This document shows, one piece after another, positions 29,782 through 37,828 of a DNA stretch of 40,287 nt. The stretch is taken from the IMG/VR virus record IMGVR_UViG_3300042922_000583, positions 1-40,287 of that record; one strand, given 5' to 3'. The notes below the pieces were generated by a model. The model had not been told where the DNA came from, searched no databases, and saw only the letters and a list, made by a program, of their open reading frames with translations. A program made the position numbers and the translations under genes. Every line of letters starts with the position of its first letter. Position 1 is the first letter of the stretch. The DNA is from a virus.

Positions 29782-29914
29782 CGGTTCGCTCCTTCTCGTG
29801 GCACCCGCAGGCGCAATCAGTCGGGGTATCGGTCTCCAAGTCCCACGCGTTCCCGAGACACGCGTGATGCTTCTCAGCGACACAGTCCGGGTCGAGGGTC
29901 AGGCGGGGTGGCAT
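29771..29914 (-). CDS. Mini-protein with Cys cluster (47 aa)
   Basis: A 47-residue ORF, MPPRLTLDPDCVAEKHHACL then TPTDCACGCHEKERTDEH, with Cys/His residues arranged as a possible zinc knuckle (CxCxCH near the end). ATG 29914 follows GGGGAG with workable spacing; ATG 29920 is the alternative. It overlaps the HTH gene by 16 bases and the next gene by 11. Confidence 0.5.
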   Translation of the reverse strand: MPPRLTLDPDCVAEKHHACLGNAWDLETDTPTDCACGCHEKERTDEH

Positions 29915-30693
29915 TCGCATCTCCCCGCCGAAACCTCGTCGATCGTCGACGCGTAGAAGTACGACAGGACCGACCCACGGGGGCCACGGGTGCGAGCGAC
30001 GGGGGCGATGAGACCCTTCGTCACCCACTTCTGCACGGCACGCTGCGTGAGCTTGTGCCGCTTCGCCGCCTGCTCCACCGTCAGCAGCGGGTCGAACCAC
30101 TCCCGCACCGGCGCCCCAGCCTCGTCGTCCTCGTCCTCGGTCGGGAACACGAACGTGTCCGTGTCGCGACGTTCCACCCCCCACTGATCCACCGCGTCCT
30201 GAACAGACCACCCGGACCGGATGCCGTCCTCGGGGGCGTGACGGTCCAGCAGCAGCTCCCCCAGGTAGGCGATGTCGTGCCGGTTATTCGCGACCGTGGA
30301 CAGGTCAACGTGCGACCACGACACCGCCACCTCCACCACACGCATCGCATCCAACAGATCCGACCCGACCGGTGCCGGCGGTTCCGTCGACGACGTCGAC
30401 ACCCGCACCTGATCCAACACGTTCGCCTTCATCGGATCCGCGAGACTCCGCAACCGGGCGAGGAGATCCGGGACGTCACGCAGCAGGCCACGCATCCGGC
30501 CGAAGCACCGATCACAGACCAGCGACCCATCCCGGCACTCACGAGGCGCACAGCCGCGGCACGGAGGCACGTACTCGATGCCGGTGTCCTCGGCGTGCGC
30601 GCGCTTGAGCAGTTCTATCGGGGCATGGTTGGCGCATGTCGCCCAGTGCACGTCCTTCTGCGTGCACCCACGGATGCATACCCGGTCAGCCAT
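29899..30693 (-). CDS. HTH DNA-binding protein with N-terminal zinc region
   Basis: A 264-residue protein. Residues 1-60 are Cys-rich (CIRGCTQKDVHWATCANH, CRGCAPRECRDGSLVCDRC), likely two zinc sites. A helical middle follows (about 70-190). A C-terminal HTH (LTVEQAAKRHKLTQRAVQKW, about 215-235) is of the MerR/helix-turn-helix 17 kind. This combination recurs in actinophage early regions, where it is taken as a regulator; the target is not known. It lies downstream of SSB. Confidence 0.7.
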   Translation of the reverse strand: MADRVCIRGCTQKDVHWATCANHAPIELLKRAHAEDTGIEYVPPCRGCAPRECRDGSLVCDRCFGRMRGLLRDVPDLLARLRSLADPMKANVLDQVRVSTSSTEPPAPVGSDLLDAMRVVEVAVSWSHVDLSTVANNRHDIAYLGELLLDRHAPEDGIRSGWSVQDAVDQWGVERRDTDTFVFPTEDEDDEAGAPVREWFDPLLTVEQAAKRHKLTQRAVQKWVTKGLIAPVARTRGPRGSVLSYFYASTIDEVSAGRCECHPA

Positions 30694-30892
30694 GCGGGTG
30701 CTCCTGCTCGACGTCGATGACGAACCGGTGATCGTTGGGGCAGCGAGCTCCCCCGGGGTGCTCGTTCGACCAAACGAAGTCCGCGTGTCCCTGGTCCTTC
30801 GTGCAGCGGAGCTCATCCGTCACGCCGCCCCAGGTCACCTCGAGCACCTCCTCGCAGCGGGTGGCATCTTCAGAACGGGGTGTCGTCTCCAT
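30686..30892 (-). CDS. Hypothetical protein (68 aa)
   Basis: A 68-residue protein with pairs of Cys/His ([40 protein letters not shown]), resembling a small zinc-binding fold. ATG 30892 is chosen; it overlaps SSB by 23 bases, and its stop overlaps the HTH gene by 8. No longer start looks natural. Confidence 0.5.
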   Translation of the reverse strand: METTPRSEDATRCEEVLEVTWGGVTDELRCTKDQGHADFVWSNEHPGGARCPNDHRFVIDVEQEHPHG

Positions 30893-31364
30893 AGCTCCCA
30901 CCCCCCGGCTGCGCCGCATCCCACGACGTCGTCTCCGAGGAGGGTGCAGCCCACTGCTCATTCGACGGCTGCGCCGCCTGACCCGAGCCGTCAGCACCCC
31001 GGGCGGTACGGGTGACCTCGGCCGTCGCATACCGCAGACTGGGACCGATCTCCTCCACCTCGAGCTCGATGCTCGTGCGGTTCTGCCCCTCACGGTCCTG
31101 ATACGTCCGCTGCTTCAGCCTGCCCGTCGCGATCACCCGGGCGCCCTTCTTCAGCGACCCCGCCACATGCTCCGCGAACTCACGCCACACCGTGCAGCGG
31201 AGGAACAGGGCATCGCCGTCCTTCCACTCGCCGGACGCGCGGTCGAACGTTCTCGGGGTGGATGCGATCGTGAATCCTGCCACCGCCAGCCCGTTCTGCG
31301 TGTACCGCAGTTCGGGGTCAGCGACCAGGTTGCCCACGGTGGTGAGCGTCGTCTCATTGACCAT
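30870..31364 (-). CDS. ssb: Single-stranded DNA-binding protein
   Basis: A 164-residue SSB. The OB-fold (residues about 1-110) shows [20 protein letters not shown] and the Trp/Phe strand [20 protein letters not shown], then [17 protein letters not shown] Gly/Ser/Gln-rich tail ends DDTPF, the acidic tip that recruits partner proteins. It serves phage replication and recombination, close to the replication protein and exonuclease genes. Confidence 0.9.
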   Translation of the reverse strand: MVNETTLTTVGNLVADPELRYTQNGLAVAGFTIASTPRTFDRASGEWKDGDALFLRCTVWREFAEHVAGSLKKGARVIATGRLKQRTYQDREGQNRTSIELEVEEIGPSLRYATAEVTRTARGADGSGQAAQPSNEQWAAPSSETTSWDAAQPGGGSYGDDTPF

Positions 31365-31866
31365 CTCGGTTGTACTTCCTCTCGGTGATGATGGGACCGC
31401 CGGCCTTCGCCCAGCGGCGGCCGCGGATGATCAGGCTCACGAGCGTCGGGGACACTTCGTAGTCCCGGGCAAGCGCGGTCTGTGCGGCGCCGTGCGCGTA
31501 CCGCTCGCGCATCACGCGGACAGCCTCGACGGTGAGCCTCGTGGTCCCGTTCCGGGCTGTGCCAGCGGCGAGCATGTCGGCCACGTTCCCGCGTCGCGTG
31601 TCGAATCGAAGGTGATGCGGGTTGCAGCAGATCGGGTTATTGCACCGGTGGCAGGTGTCCAGTCCCTGTGCTCGCCGCTCGCCGGTCGCGAAGGTCAGCG
31701 CGAGCTCGTGCGCGCCTACCATCCGGCCATCCCAGAAGAACCGGCCGTAGCCCTCTTCCTCGTAGCCCGTCCAGGGCCAGCACGCGTCCTCGTCGTCGGT
31801 GCTCGCGACGTTCAGCCAGAACTCGGTGATCCGCGGCGCTGCATCGAGCAGGTCTGCTTCGCTCAT
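31354..31866 (-). CDS. HNH homing endonuclease-like protein
   Basis: A 170-residue protein. The first half is an HNH_3-type nuclease: [54 protein letters not shown] (His-Asn-His core), then [11 protein letters not shown]. The second half ends with an HTH-like region ([20 protein letters not shown]), as in homing enzymes that bind DNA through such modules. It is likely a selfish gene between SSB and replication genes. ATGA overlap at its start. Confidence 0.8.
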   Translation of the reverse strand: MSEADLLDAAPRITEFWLNVASTDDEDACWPWTGYEEEGYGRFFWDGRMVGAHELALTFATGERRAQGLDTCHRCNNPICCNPHHLRFDTRRGNVADMLAAGTARNGTTRLTVEAVRVMRERYAHGAAQTALARDYEVSPTLVSLIIRGRRWAKAGGPIITERKYNRDGQ

Positions 31867-32054
31867 GCTCGTCCCCGATCTCTCATTCGCTTCAACTTCT
31901 CTGCTGCTGTGGGGCGCCCTTCTCGCGTCAACTTCTCCCGGTAGTGGAAGTCGCTGTGCCAGCTGAGGGCGGCCGTCTCGATGAACTTCCCCAGCGGATC
32001 GGTCGCTTCCTTCACGTACCGCTGGGATGTCCGGGGCCTAGAACGGGAGGTCAT
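31863..32054 (-). CDS. Small basic protein (63 aa)
   Basis: A 63-residue basic protein, MTSRSRPRTSQRYVKEATDP, with a helical middle (LGKFIETAALSWHSDFHYRE) and a basic end. It starts at 32054, overlapping the replication gene by 17 bases and in ATGA register with the stop of the long GIY-type ORF. The function is not known. Confidence 0.55.
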   Translation of the reverse strand: MTSRSRPRTSQRYVKEATDPLGKFIETAALSWHSDFHYREKLTREGRPTAAEKLKRMRDRGRA

Positions 32055-32676
32055 CGTGATCCCCCGTTTCTGCGGGTTTCCAGGCGAGGACTGCTTCGTC
32101 CCTGGACATCTCCCCGCGGATGAACTTCTCGTGGATCTTCCGGGCACCTGCACACGCCCCACAGGGGATCAGTCCGGTGTTGTGCGGGTGACGGGGACAC
32201 CCCGCCGGCGGCACCCCGTCCGGTCTCTCCCACCAGTCCCCCACCTCCCCTTCCCCTCTCGCCGGAGTCGCCCCGGAGGCCGCCCGCAGGTCGCCCCACG
32301 TGGTGCTCTGGGCGGACACCGGGCCGGGTTCCGGCTCCGGATACCGGGACCCGTCGCGGCCGTCGCAGGACACGAACCCAGCCCACACGACCGGGTTCAC
32401 CTGCATGAAGATCCGCCTGCCGGACGTGTACAGGACCAACCAGTCCCGTTCCTCCAACGCGAGGAGCCACTCGTCGACCCGCCCCACAGTGACGTCCTCG
32501 TCGAACTCGAAGAACGTCTCCCGCAGCGTCGACGACGACGCGATCTCCCGACCCAGCTGATCCACGTACATCAGCAGCTGCAGCAGGAACAGGCGCAGGT
32601 CTCTCGACAGCGACAGGAACCGTTCGTCTCGGTTCAACGCCTCGAGCTTGAACTTCCTGACTGGCGTGAACGGCAT
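32038..32676 (-). CDS. Putative replication protein (winged-helix type)
   Basis: A 212-residue protein. The N-terminal 110 residues (FKLEALNRDERFLSLSRDLR, QLLMYVDQLGREIASSSTLR, VDEWLLALEERDWLVLYTSG) have the pattern of winged-helix replication initiators of actinophages. A Pro/Gly linker follows, then a Cys-containing end (GCPRHPHNTGLIPCGACAGA) and DLPF tail. It is preceded by GGAAGG. It sits with SSB and methylase genes. The role in origin binding or helicase loading is inferred from family and place. Confidence 0.65.
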   Translation of the reverse strand: MPFTPVRKFKLEALNRDERFLSLSRDLRLFLLQLLMYVDQLGREIASSSTLRETFFEFDEDVTVGRVDEWLLALEERDWLVLYTSGRRIFMQVNPVVWAGFVSCDGRDGSRYPEPEPGPVSAQSTTWGDLRAASGATPARGEGEVGDWWERPDGVPPAGCPRHPHNTGLIPCGACAGARKIHEKFIRGEMSRDEAVLAWKPAETGDHDDLPF

Positions 32677-32998
32677 GGACGGCCTTCCTAAACTCGGTGA
32701 TCGCCCGGCCGACATCGGCGGGGGCGACGGTGAAACACTCGGAGAACCCGCGGCCGCGCGGGAGCAGCGCACGCGCCTCGACGTGGGTTCGGTACGCGCG
32801 CCGGAACAGGGCCCCGAACGCTGCGAGTGCGGCTTTCTCCCACTCGGCGGGGGTGTCTCGGACGAGCGCGATCAGTTCCGCGCCGGCGTTCACGAACGAC
32901 CGGACACGGCGGGCGTGCCGGCAGCGGCCCACCTTCATCACGCCCTCAGCGCGCCAGTAGACGACGTACGTCATCCCGAGCTCCGGCATGGCGCTCAT
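32051..32998 (-). CDS. GIY-YIG-like protein, reading frame runs on through the replication gene
   Basis: The first 110 residues resemble the GIY-YIG/T5orf172 nuclease fold: MTYVVYWRAEGVMKVGRCRH, then RRVRSFVNAGAELIALVRDT, and KAALAAFGALFRRAYRTHVE. ATG 32998 is in an ATGA overlap with the methylase gene. After about residue 115 the sequence becomes Arg/Gly/Val-rich and overlaps the whole replication gene in another frame, reaching 32051 without a stop. A TAG in the third frame lies just upstream of the replication ribosome site, where a normal stop would be expected, so a late frameshift in this gene is possible. The functional part is likely only 32680-32998. Confidence 0.5.
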   Translation of the reverse strand: MSAMPELGMTYVVYWRAEGVMKVGRCRHARRVRSFVNAGAELIALVRDTPAEWEKAALAAFGALFRRAYRTHVEARALLPRGRGFSECFTVAPADVGRAITEFRKAVHAVHASQEVQARGVEPRRTVPVAVERPAPVPAAAADVRGSAGSGDRVVVDAAGDVLRVRRGRHCGAGRRVAPRVGGTGLVGPVHVRQADLHAGEPGRVGWVRVLRRPRRVPVSGAGTRPGVRPEHHVGRPAGGLRGDSGERGRGGGGLVGETGRGAAGGVSPSPAQHRTDPLWGVCRCPEDPREVHPRGDVQGRSSPRLETRRNGGSR

Positions 32999-33744
32999 AC
33001 CGTCACCGCCGCGTGCTCGATCAGCTGTCGTCCGAGCCATTCTGTGTACGCCGGCGGGATCGCTTCAGCGAGACCGCGCCAGTCCATCCAGTCGATGCCC
33101 ATCGCGTGCCGGCCCTCTTCGACCGATCGCGCGGCTCGGAGGATGGTGCCGTCCGTGCGGGTCCACAGCCGGCGGCCGTCGGCACTGCGACCGTAGACGC
33201 CGATCACTTCGCGCTTCGGCCCGCGCGGTGCGGGCACGAGGGGCATGTTCGACTCGAAGAGCCGCGGACGATCGACGCCGAGACCGAACATCGCGCCGTT
33301 GAGGGTCACCGGCGAACGCAGGTCCTTCCGGGCGCCGGCGACGTTCTCGATCACGTACGGGAGCCCGGTCTCGACCAATAGTTCGCGCGTCGGGGCGATG
33401 AGCTGCGGCCACCGCGCCTGAGCATCGGGGTACCGGTTCGACATGGTCGTCTTCGCCTGGCACGGCGGCGACGCGGCGATCGCGGCCACCATGTCGAGCG
33501 TCACCAGGACGATGCTCCCGTCGGGGCGCGTGAACGGCACGGCTTCGCCGTCGATGAGGCGGCGGGGGACGTCGAGCGCGTCGCCCTGGTGGAACGGGAA
33601 CGGGTAGTTCGACTGAGGGGCGATGTCGACGCCGAACACCTCGAACCCGGCACGGTGATATCCCGTGCTCGCGCCCTCGCAGCAGAAGAAGTCGATGAGG
33701 ATCGGGCGGCCGGCCATCGTGACGGCGTCCTCCCAGGCGCTCAT
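32995..33744 (-). CDS. DNA cytosine C5-methyltransferase-like protein
   Basis: A 249-residue protein with motifs of C5-cytosine methylases: LIDFFCCEGASTGYHRAGFE with FGVDI (SAM-binding motif I), IAASPPCQ with catalytic C95 (motif IV), and VIENVAG (motif VI, about 132-138). It is shorter than most such enzymes; the target-recognition part must be small. It would methylate phage DNA, protecting it from host restriction. ATGA overlaps on both sides. Confidence 0.8.
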   Translation of the reverse strand: MSAWEDAVTMAGRPILIDFFCCEGASTGYHRAGFEVFGVDIAPQSNYPFPFHQGDALDVPRRLIDGEAVPFTRPDGSIVLVTLDMVAAIAASPPCQAKTTMSNRYPDAQARWPQLIAPTRELLVETGLPYVIENVAGARKDLRSPVTLNGAMFGLGVDRPRLFESNMPLVPAPRGPKREVIGVYGRSADGRRLWTRTDGTILRAARSVEEGRHAMGIDWMDWRGLAEAIPPAYTEWLGRQLIEHAAVTV

Positions 33745-34181
33745 CGCCGCACCCCGATCGTCAGGGCGAGTGCACGGTCGGTTCGGTCGGCTTCCGCTTT
33801 CCAGTCGAGGTACTCGTCGCCGTAGACGTGGTGCATCATGTCGAGCGCGGCGACCGCGGACACCTGGATGCGTTCGGGGCCGGTGAGGCGGAACCACGTG
33901 TGCACGGGCTGGTGGAACACGGGGACCAGGGCGGGGGCTTTCACCCACCGCTTCACCTTCCACCCGTACGCGAGAGCGACCGTCTGCAGCTCCGCTTCGA
34001 ATCCCTGGTTGTGTGGCAGGCACGCGGCGACACCCTCCTCGGCGGTGGGGCGGCGCTTCGAACCGCCCATGCCGACGGCGCAGCGGTGCTGGAACGACAG
34101 ACCGGTGGTGGTGCCGCAGAGGACGCAGCCGCCGTCGCGGGCGTAGACCTCAGCACGGACACGCGCGGTCGGGGCGCTCAC
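33741..34181 (-). CDS. HNH-like nuclease/zinc protein (146 aa)
   Basis: A 146-residue protein with a CVLCG knuckle (near residue 20), SFQHRCAVGMGGSKRR and VAACLPHNQ, an HNH-type layout (Cys pair, His, Asn/His). The rest has a strand pair (KVKRWVKAPALVPVFHQPVH). It may be a nicking or restriction-related nuclease; it lies between two methylase genes, which could mean a modification/restriction pairing, but nothing proves that. GTG start in GTGA overlap. Confidence 0.65.
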   Translation of the reverse strand: MSAPTARVRAEVYARDGGCVLCGTTTGLSFQHRCAVGMGGSKRRPTAEEGVAACLPHNQGFEAELQTVALAYGWKVKRWVKAPALVPVFHQPVHTWFRLTGPERIQVSAVAALDMMHHVYGDEYLDWKAEADRTDRALALTIGVRR

Positions 34182-34849
34182 GCGTCCATCCCCTCGAACA
34201 CGAACGCCTGCTGCGCGAGGCGCGACACGATGAGTTCGCAGTACTTCTCCTCGAGCTCGACGCCGATGACACGACGGCCGAGGTTGCGTGCTGCGATGAG
34301 CGTCGCACCGGACCCGGCGAACGGGTCGGCGATGACACCGGGCGGGCACTTCTCGATGAGGTGCTCCATGAGGGCGACGGGCTTCGGCGTGGGGTGGTCG
34401 GCCCGGCGGGCGTCGGCCGACATGAGGGTCTGAGCGCGGATGACGTTCGTCTCCCGCTTCCCCTTAAAACCGGACCCGAGGACGTATATCTCCTCCTCAC
34501 CGTTTCCCCACGGCATCGAGACGTCGCCCATGCCCGGGCCTCCCTGCTTGTCCCAGACGAGACGGTGGCGGGTGGCGTCGGGGCGGGGCACGTTCCAGCG
34601 TCCGAACACGAGCGCGGGCCGGTCGCCCCACAGCTCGAGCGCGGTGTCGCGAACCTCGGTGGTCGAGTCGCCGGCAACCGTGAGGCGCCCGGCGGCGCGA
34701 CGAGGCTCGCCCTTGCGTCCACCGAAACCCGTGTAGTCCATCCCATAGGGAGGATCAGTGACGAGCACGTCGGCGCGCGTCCAGCCGCGGATCGCTCTGC
34801 AGTCGCCGAGGTGAAGTTCGACGAGGTCGTCTTCGTAGTAAAGGCTCAT
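34178..34849 (-). CDS. DNA methyltransferase, N6-adenine/N4-cytosine type
   Basis: A 223-residue methylase. The catalytic motif DPPYGMDY (residues 32-39) comes first and the SAM-binding motif DPFAGSGATL comes near the C-terminus, the order of beta-class (D12-like or M.MboII-type) enzymes. HPTPKPVALMEHLIEKC is also typical. It should modify phage DNA. ATGA overlaps at both ends. Confidence 0.9.
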   Translation of the reverse strand: MSLYYEDDLVELHLGDCRAIRGWTRADVLVTDPPYGMDYTGFGGRKGEPRRAAGRLTVAGDSTTEVRDTALELWGDRPALVFGRWNVPRPDATRHRLVWDKQGGPGMGDVSMPWGNGEEEIYVLGSGFKGKRETNVIRAQTLMSADARRADHPTPKPVALMEHLIEKCPPGVIADPFAGSGATLIAARNLGRRVIGVELEEKYCELIVSRLAQQAFVFEGMDA

Positions 34850-35298
34850 GGGGTCCTCCGGTGCCAGCTCGCGGTCATCCCCTGGATGCCCTTGTTCGTG
34901 TTCATGAGGCCGAAGTGCTTGCGTCCGAGGGCCCCGTGCACGCCCTCGGCGTGGTGGTAGACAGCTTTCGTGTGGAGCAGGTCGGCGTGCGCGTCGCTGG
35001 CGTCGACCTTCGCGAGCGCCCGGGCGACGGTGACCTTCGCGATCTGGGCGCCGTGCTTCGCGAGAGCCGCGTTGAAGACACGGCTGTACTCGACCTCCGC
35101 CTCGTAGCGGGCATCGTTCAGCTGGCGGAGGAAGTCGGCGATCGCGAACCCGACGTCCTCGATGTCGCGCAGCAGGTGGTCGACCTCGAGCGGAGTCTCG
35201 GGGCGCTGCGGGCGGAGGTGCTCGGCGCGGGCGCGCAGCTGCTCCCACTCGGCATCGAGGTCGCGGACCTCGCCGGTCGTGGTCTGGACGAGGATCAT
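34846..35298 (-). CDS. Hypothetical helical protein (150 aa)
   Basis: A 150-residue helical protein: DLDAEWEQLRARAEHLRPQR, then IADFLRQLNDARYEAEVEYS and HAEGVHGALGRKHFGLMNTN. It may form a coiled coil. Close to the exonuclease and methylase genes, so a recombination or replication partner is possible. ATGA overlap at start. Confidence 0.6.
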   Translation of the reverse strand: MILVQTTTGEVRDLDAEWEQLRARAEHLRPQRPETPLEVDHLLRDIEDVGFAIADFLRQLNDARYEAEVEYSRVFNAALAKHGAQIAKVTVARALAKVDASDAHADLLHTKAVYHHAEGVHGALGRKHFGLMNTNKGIQGMTASWHRRTP

Positions 35299-36038
35299 CT
35301 GCGGCCCCGCTTCTTCCGATTCCGCTTCTTCGGCGACGACGGCTTGAGGAAGTCGCGGGGCGCGCCGGGCCGGGCGTCGCTGGCCTCGACGCGCAGCGCT
35401 CCTGTGGACGTGCGAACCTCGCGGGCCTGGTCGATGGAACCGTCCGACATGACCCGGCCCACCTCGAAGACCGGCTGCGGCGTGCCCGGGGTCCCCCACG
35501 GGTTGTCGTTCAGGTCGGCGAGGCGCGCGTCGAAGATGACCTCGAGCGCTGCCGTCCGCTGACCCTTGCAGTCCTTCCACACGGCTCGCAGCTGCTCGGC
35601 AGTCCGCGCCGCGCGCAGCTCCGTCTCCCAATCGCGGGCGGGCGCCGCGGGGCGGGGGGCGGGTGCGTGGTCGCCGGGTTCGCGGCGGTCGCCGATCGCG
35701 TCGCGGAACGCGTGCCGGATGGCGTCGCGGCGGACGTACGCGCCGAACAGGGGCATGGGGCGGCGGAGCCACAGGTCGCGCCAGGAGTCCTCGGCGGGGA
35801 GTGCGTCAGCCCAGAGGACGACGACGGTGGATGCGGCGCCGTCACGGCGGGCGGTCGCACGTGCCGCGACAGGCGGGTCCTGGGACAACCACACCTGGGA
35901 CCAGGTGGTGCCGTCGGCGGTGAACTCGGGGGCGTCGAACTCGGCCCGTGCGCCCGTCCCGATCGCGATCGTCTCGTACTCCGCGATCGTCCGCGCGACG
36001 TCCTCTTCCGTCGGTTCGACGGTCTGCTGCTCGGTCAC
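35295..36038 (-). CDS. Hypothetical protein, recombination-region unknown (247 aa)
   Basis: A 247-residue protein. The middle has EDSWRDLWLRRPMPLFGAYV followed by RRDAIRHAFRDAIGDRR, then a second helical unit (WETELRAARTAEQLRAVWKD), a strand-turn region and a very basic tail (SSPKKRNRKKRGRR). The basic tail suggests DNA binding. No RecT- or Erf-type annealing gene is obvious elsewhere, and this lies two small genes from the YqaJ exonuclease, so it could fill that role; the link is speculative. GTG start in GTGA overlap. Confidence 0.55.
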   Translation of the reverse strand: MTEQQTVEPTEEDVARTIAEYETIAIGTGARAEFDAPEFTADGTTWSQVWLSQDPPVAARATARRDGAASTVVVLWADALPAEDSWRDLWLRRPMPLFGAYVRRDAIRHAFRDAIGDRREPGDHAPAPRPAAPARDWETELRAARTAEQLRAVWKDCKGQRTAALEVIFDARLADLNDNPWGTPGTPQPVFEVGRVMSDGSIDQAREVRTSTGALRVEASDARPGAPRDFLKPSSPKKRNRKKRGRR

Positions 36039-36208
36039 GCGGTCTTCTCCGGAAGGTTGCTCAGGGTGGTCTTCCACCAGATGCCGTGGTTCGTGGTGTT
36101 CGCGGCTTCGAGTTCGACCTGGTCGCGAATGATCAGGCGGATGATCCACCGGACGTCGCCGACGGTGACCGGGTCACCGATACGCCACTTGGGCTTCGAG
36201 CGCTTCAC
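36035..36208 (-). CDS. Mini-gene (57 aa)
   Basis: A 57-residue ORF starting GTG 36208: MKRSKPKWRIGDPVTVGDVR, then WIIRLIIRDQVELEAANTTN and a short tail. It is supported by GTGA overlaps at both ends. Strand-like and probably a small barrel. Confidence 0.6.
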   Translation of the reverse strand: MKRSKPKWRIGDPVTVGDVRWIIRLIIRDQVELEAANTTNHGIWWKTTLSNLPEKTA

Positions 36209-36774
36209 GCCTCCACCCCCGCGAGCTTCAGGAGGTGCGCGATGTCAGCGCGTTCGACCATGACCTGGTCCTCACCGTCCGGGTCGTGGACGAGGTGACG
36301 CATCAGCGCCACCTGACCATCGACCGGCGGCTCTGCCGCGTACTCCCAGAGGACGCATTCGCCCTCCCACTCCCACTCGATGAGGCCATCCGGGAAGTCG
36401 AGCGAGTCGTCGTCACGGCGCTCCAGCGCGCTATCCAGTGCTGTGTCGGCGAGTTCCGCCGCCGTCAGCCACGGGAGCACCCAGCACTCGTCGTGTGCGG
36501 TGTACTCGCAGCCGCACGGCCACGATTCGTGACGGTCGCAGGTCGGGTACCAGTGGCACCGGTTCGTGCGGTCTCCGTTGCACACGGGCTGCCCGTCACG
36601 GATGGCGTGGGTCGCGGTCGGGATCAACTTCATCCACTCGGGCTGCTCGAACGCTCCGCGGGCTTCCTCGCGTTCATCGAGTTCGTTCGCGTCGAGTGCG
36701 CGCCTGCCGTCGAAGTCCACGACGAGCCAGTTCCGGTTGCCGAGGAAATCGTCCAGCCGGGATGAGATGGTCAT
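36205..36774 (-). CDS. Hypothetical Cys/His-rich protein (189 aa)
   Basis: An acidic 189-residue protein with Cys/His clusters in the middle (CNGDRTNRCHWYPTCDRHES, then CGCEYTAHDECW) that suggest two zinc sites. The N-terminal third contains WLVVDFDGRRALDANELDER; the C-terminus is helical. The family is unrecognised. It is coupled to the exonuclease (ATGA). Confidence 0.6.
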   Translation of the reverse strand: MTISSRLDDFLGNRNWLVVDFDGRRALDANELDEREEARGAFEQPEWMKLIPTATHAIRDGQPVCNGDRTNRCHWYPTCDRHESWPCGCEYTAHDECWVLPWLTAAELADTALDSALERRDDDSLDFPDGLIEWEWEGECVLWEYAAEPPVDGQVALMRHLVHDPDGEDQVMVERADIAHLLKLAGVEA

Positions 36775-37718
36775 GATGCTGCTCCGTTCGGGGTGACTCT
36801 GAATGTGGGGGCGGCGGGCTTCTCGACGCCGTACAGGACGGTCGCCGCGGCGGCCTGCTCAGCAAGTGCGGTGCGGGCGGCGACGAACTCGGCGTACGTT
36901 TCCGGTTCCGCGGCCTCCCACGCCTTCTCGTCGAGGACGAGGGCTGCGGGTTTCGGTTCGAAGAAGAGGGCCGCGCGGGTGCCGCCGCGGCGCATGGGTC
37001 CGCCGTCGTGGAGTGCGGCCGCCCACGCTTTCAGGCGGGCGCCGGCGGCGTCCTTCGCTTTCTTCGCGGCGGACTCAGCCCGCTGCTCCCGGGAGTAGAC
37101 GGCGAGGTCGTCGTCGACGTCTTCGGGGATGTCGTCGAGCTCGGGGGCGCCGGATGCGCGCCACTCGATGAACGAGTCCGCCTGCTTCACCAGGTACGCG
37201 ATGCGGGCTTCGTCGCGTTCCACCCACTCCGTGTTCACACCGGGGACGCCGTCTACGGCCCACCCGTACAGCCACGAGTCGAGGCCGAGGACGTGCATGC
37301 CCCACTGCATCTGATCCATGTGATCCGCGGGGATGGCCGTCTGGGTGTAGCCGGGGGCGTGGTGCTTGACCTCGATCCCGAACTGGGTGCCGCCCTCGTC
37401 GATACCGAGAGCGTCGGGGGTGGCGCGGTGCTTCGGGTTCTCCGGGTTCCCGTACAGGGCGGAGGACGCGTACACGGCGGTCACGCCGGGGAGTTCGTCG
37501 ATCTCCGCGAGAATGCGGGGTTCCCATTCGTGGCCGCGGCGGGTGTGCTCGTTCCCGTTCCACGTGGACCCGTTGAGCTTCTCGTCGAGGATCCGACGCC
37601 ACGTCTTCCGGGAGCCGTGCGCGATCCCGTGGACCTCGGATGCGGTGACGCCGCCGGCGCGGCCCTCGAGCCACTCGTCCTCCGGCGCACCGTCCGGGAC
37701 GATCACCCGGGCGTTCAC
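36771..37718 (-). CDS. YqaJ-type recombinase exonuclease
   Basis: A 315-residue exonuclease of the YqaJ/lambda-exonuclease family, which resects double-strand DNA ends for single-strand annealing. Motifs are RRGHEWEPR (R61, G62, E66), ATPDALG (D102) and GIEVKHH (E116, K118), the PD-(D/E)xK active site. A C-terminal coiled-coil helical region follows (about 215-300). The start is GTG 37718 in a GTGA overlap; an in-frame extension to 37796 has no ribosome site and overlaps a mini-gene. A recognisable annealing protein partner is missing. Confidence 0.85.
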   Translation of the reverse strand: MNARVIVPDGAPEDEWLEGRAGGVTASEVHGIAHGSRKTWRRILDEKLNGSTWNGNEHTRRGHEWEPRILAEIDELPGVTAVYASSALYGNPENPKHRATPDALGIDEGGTQFGIEVKHHAPGYTQTAIPADHMDQMQWGMHVLGLDSWLYGWAVDGVPGVNTEWVERDEARIAYLVKQADSFIEWRASGAPELDDIPEDVDDDLAVYSREQRAESAAKKAKDAAGARLKAWAAALHDGGPMRRGGTRAALFFEPKPAALVLDEKAWEAAEPETYAEFVAARTALAEQAAAATVLYGVEKPAAPTFRVTPNGAAS

Positions 37719-37828
37719 TCGGAGCCCATTTCGATGATGCTGACCACGAAGATGATCAGCCCGATCAGGGCCGCGATCCCGAGCCACGGCCACCACTCCT
37801 CGGGGATGTACGGCAGCAGGACGGTCAT
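37715..37828 (-). CDS. Mini membrane protein (37 aa)
   Basis: A 37-residue ORF with one transmembrane segment (WLGIAALIGLIIFVVSIIEM) and the start MTVLLPYIPEEWW. It is supported by ATGA at its start and GTGA at its stop. Small membrane proteins in early operons sometimes alter host physiology; the role here is unknown. Confidence 0.65.
   Translation of the reverse strand: MTVLLPYIPEEWWPWLGIAALIGLIIFVVSIIEMGSE

Noticed and set aside
33741-34849. Calling the methylase-HNH set a restriction-modification system
   Set aside because: The HNH protein has no specificity domain that I can see, and phage early regions often carry both kinds of gene independently. Kept only as a hypothesis.
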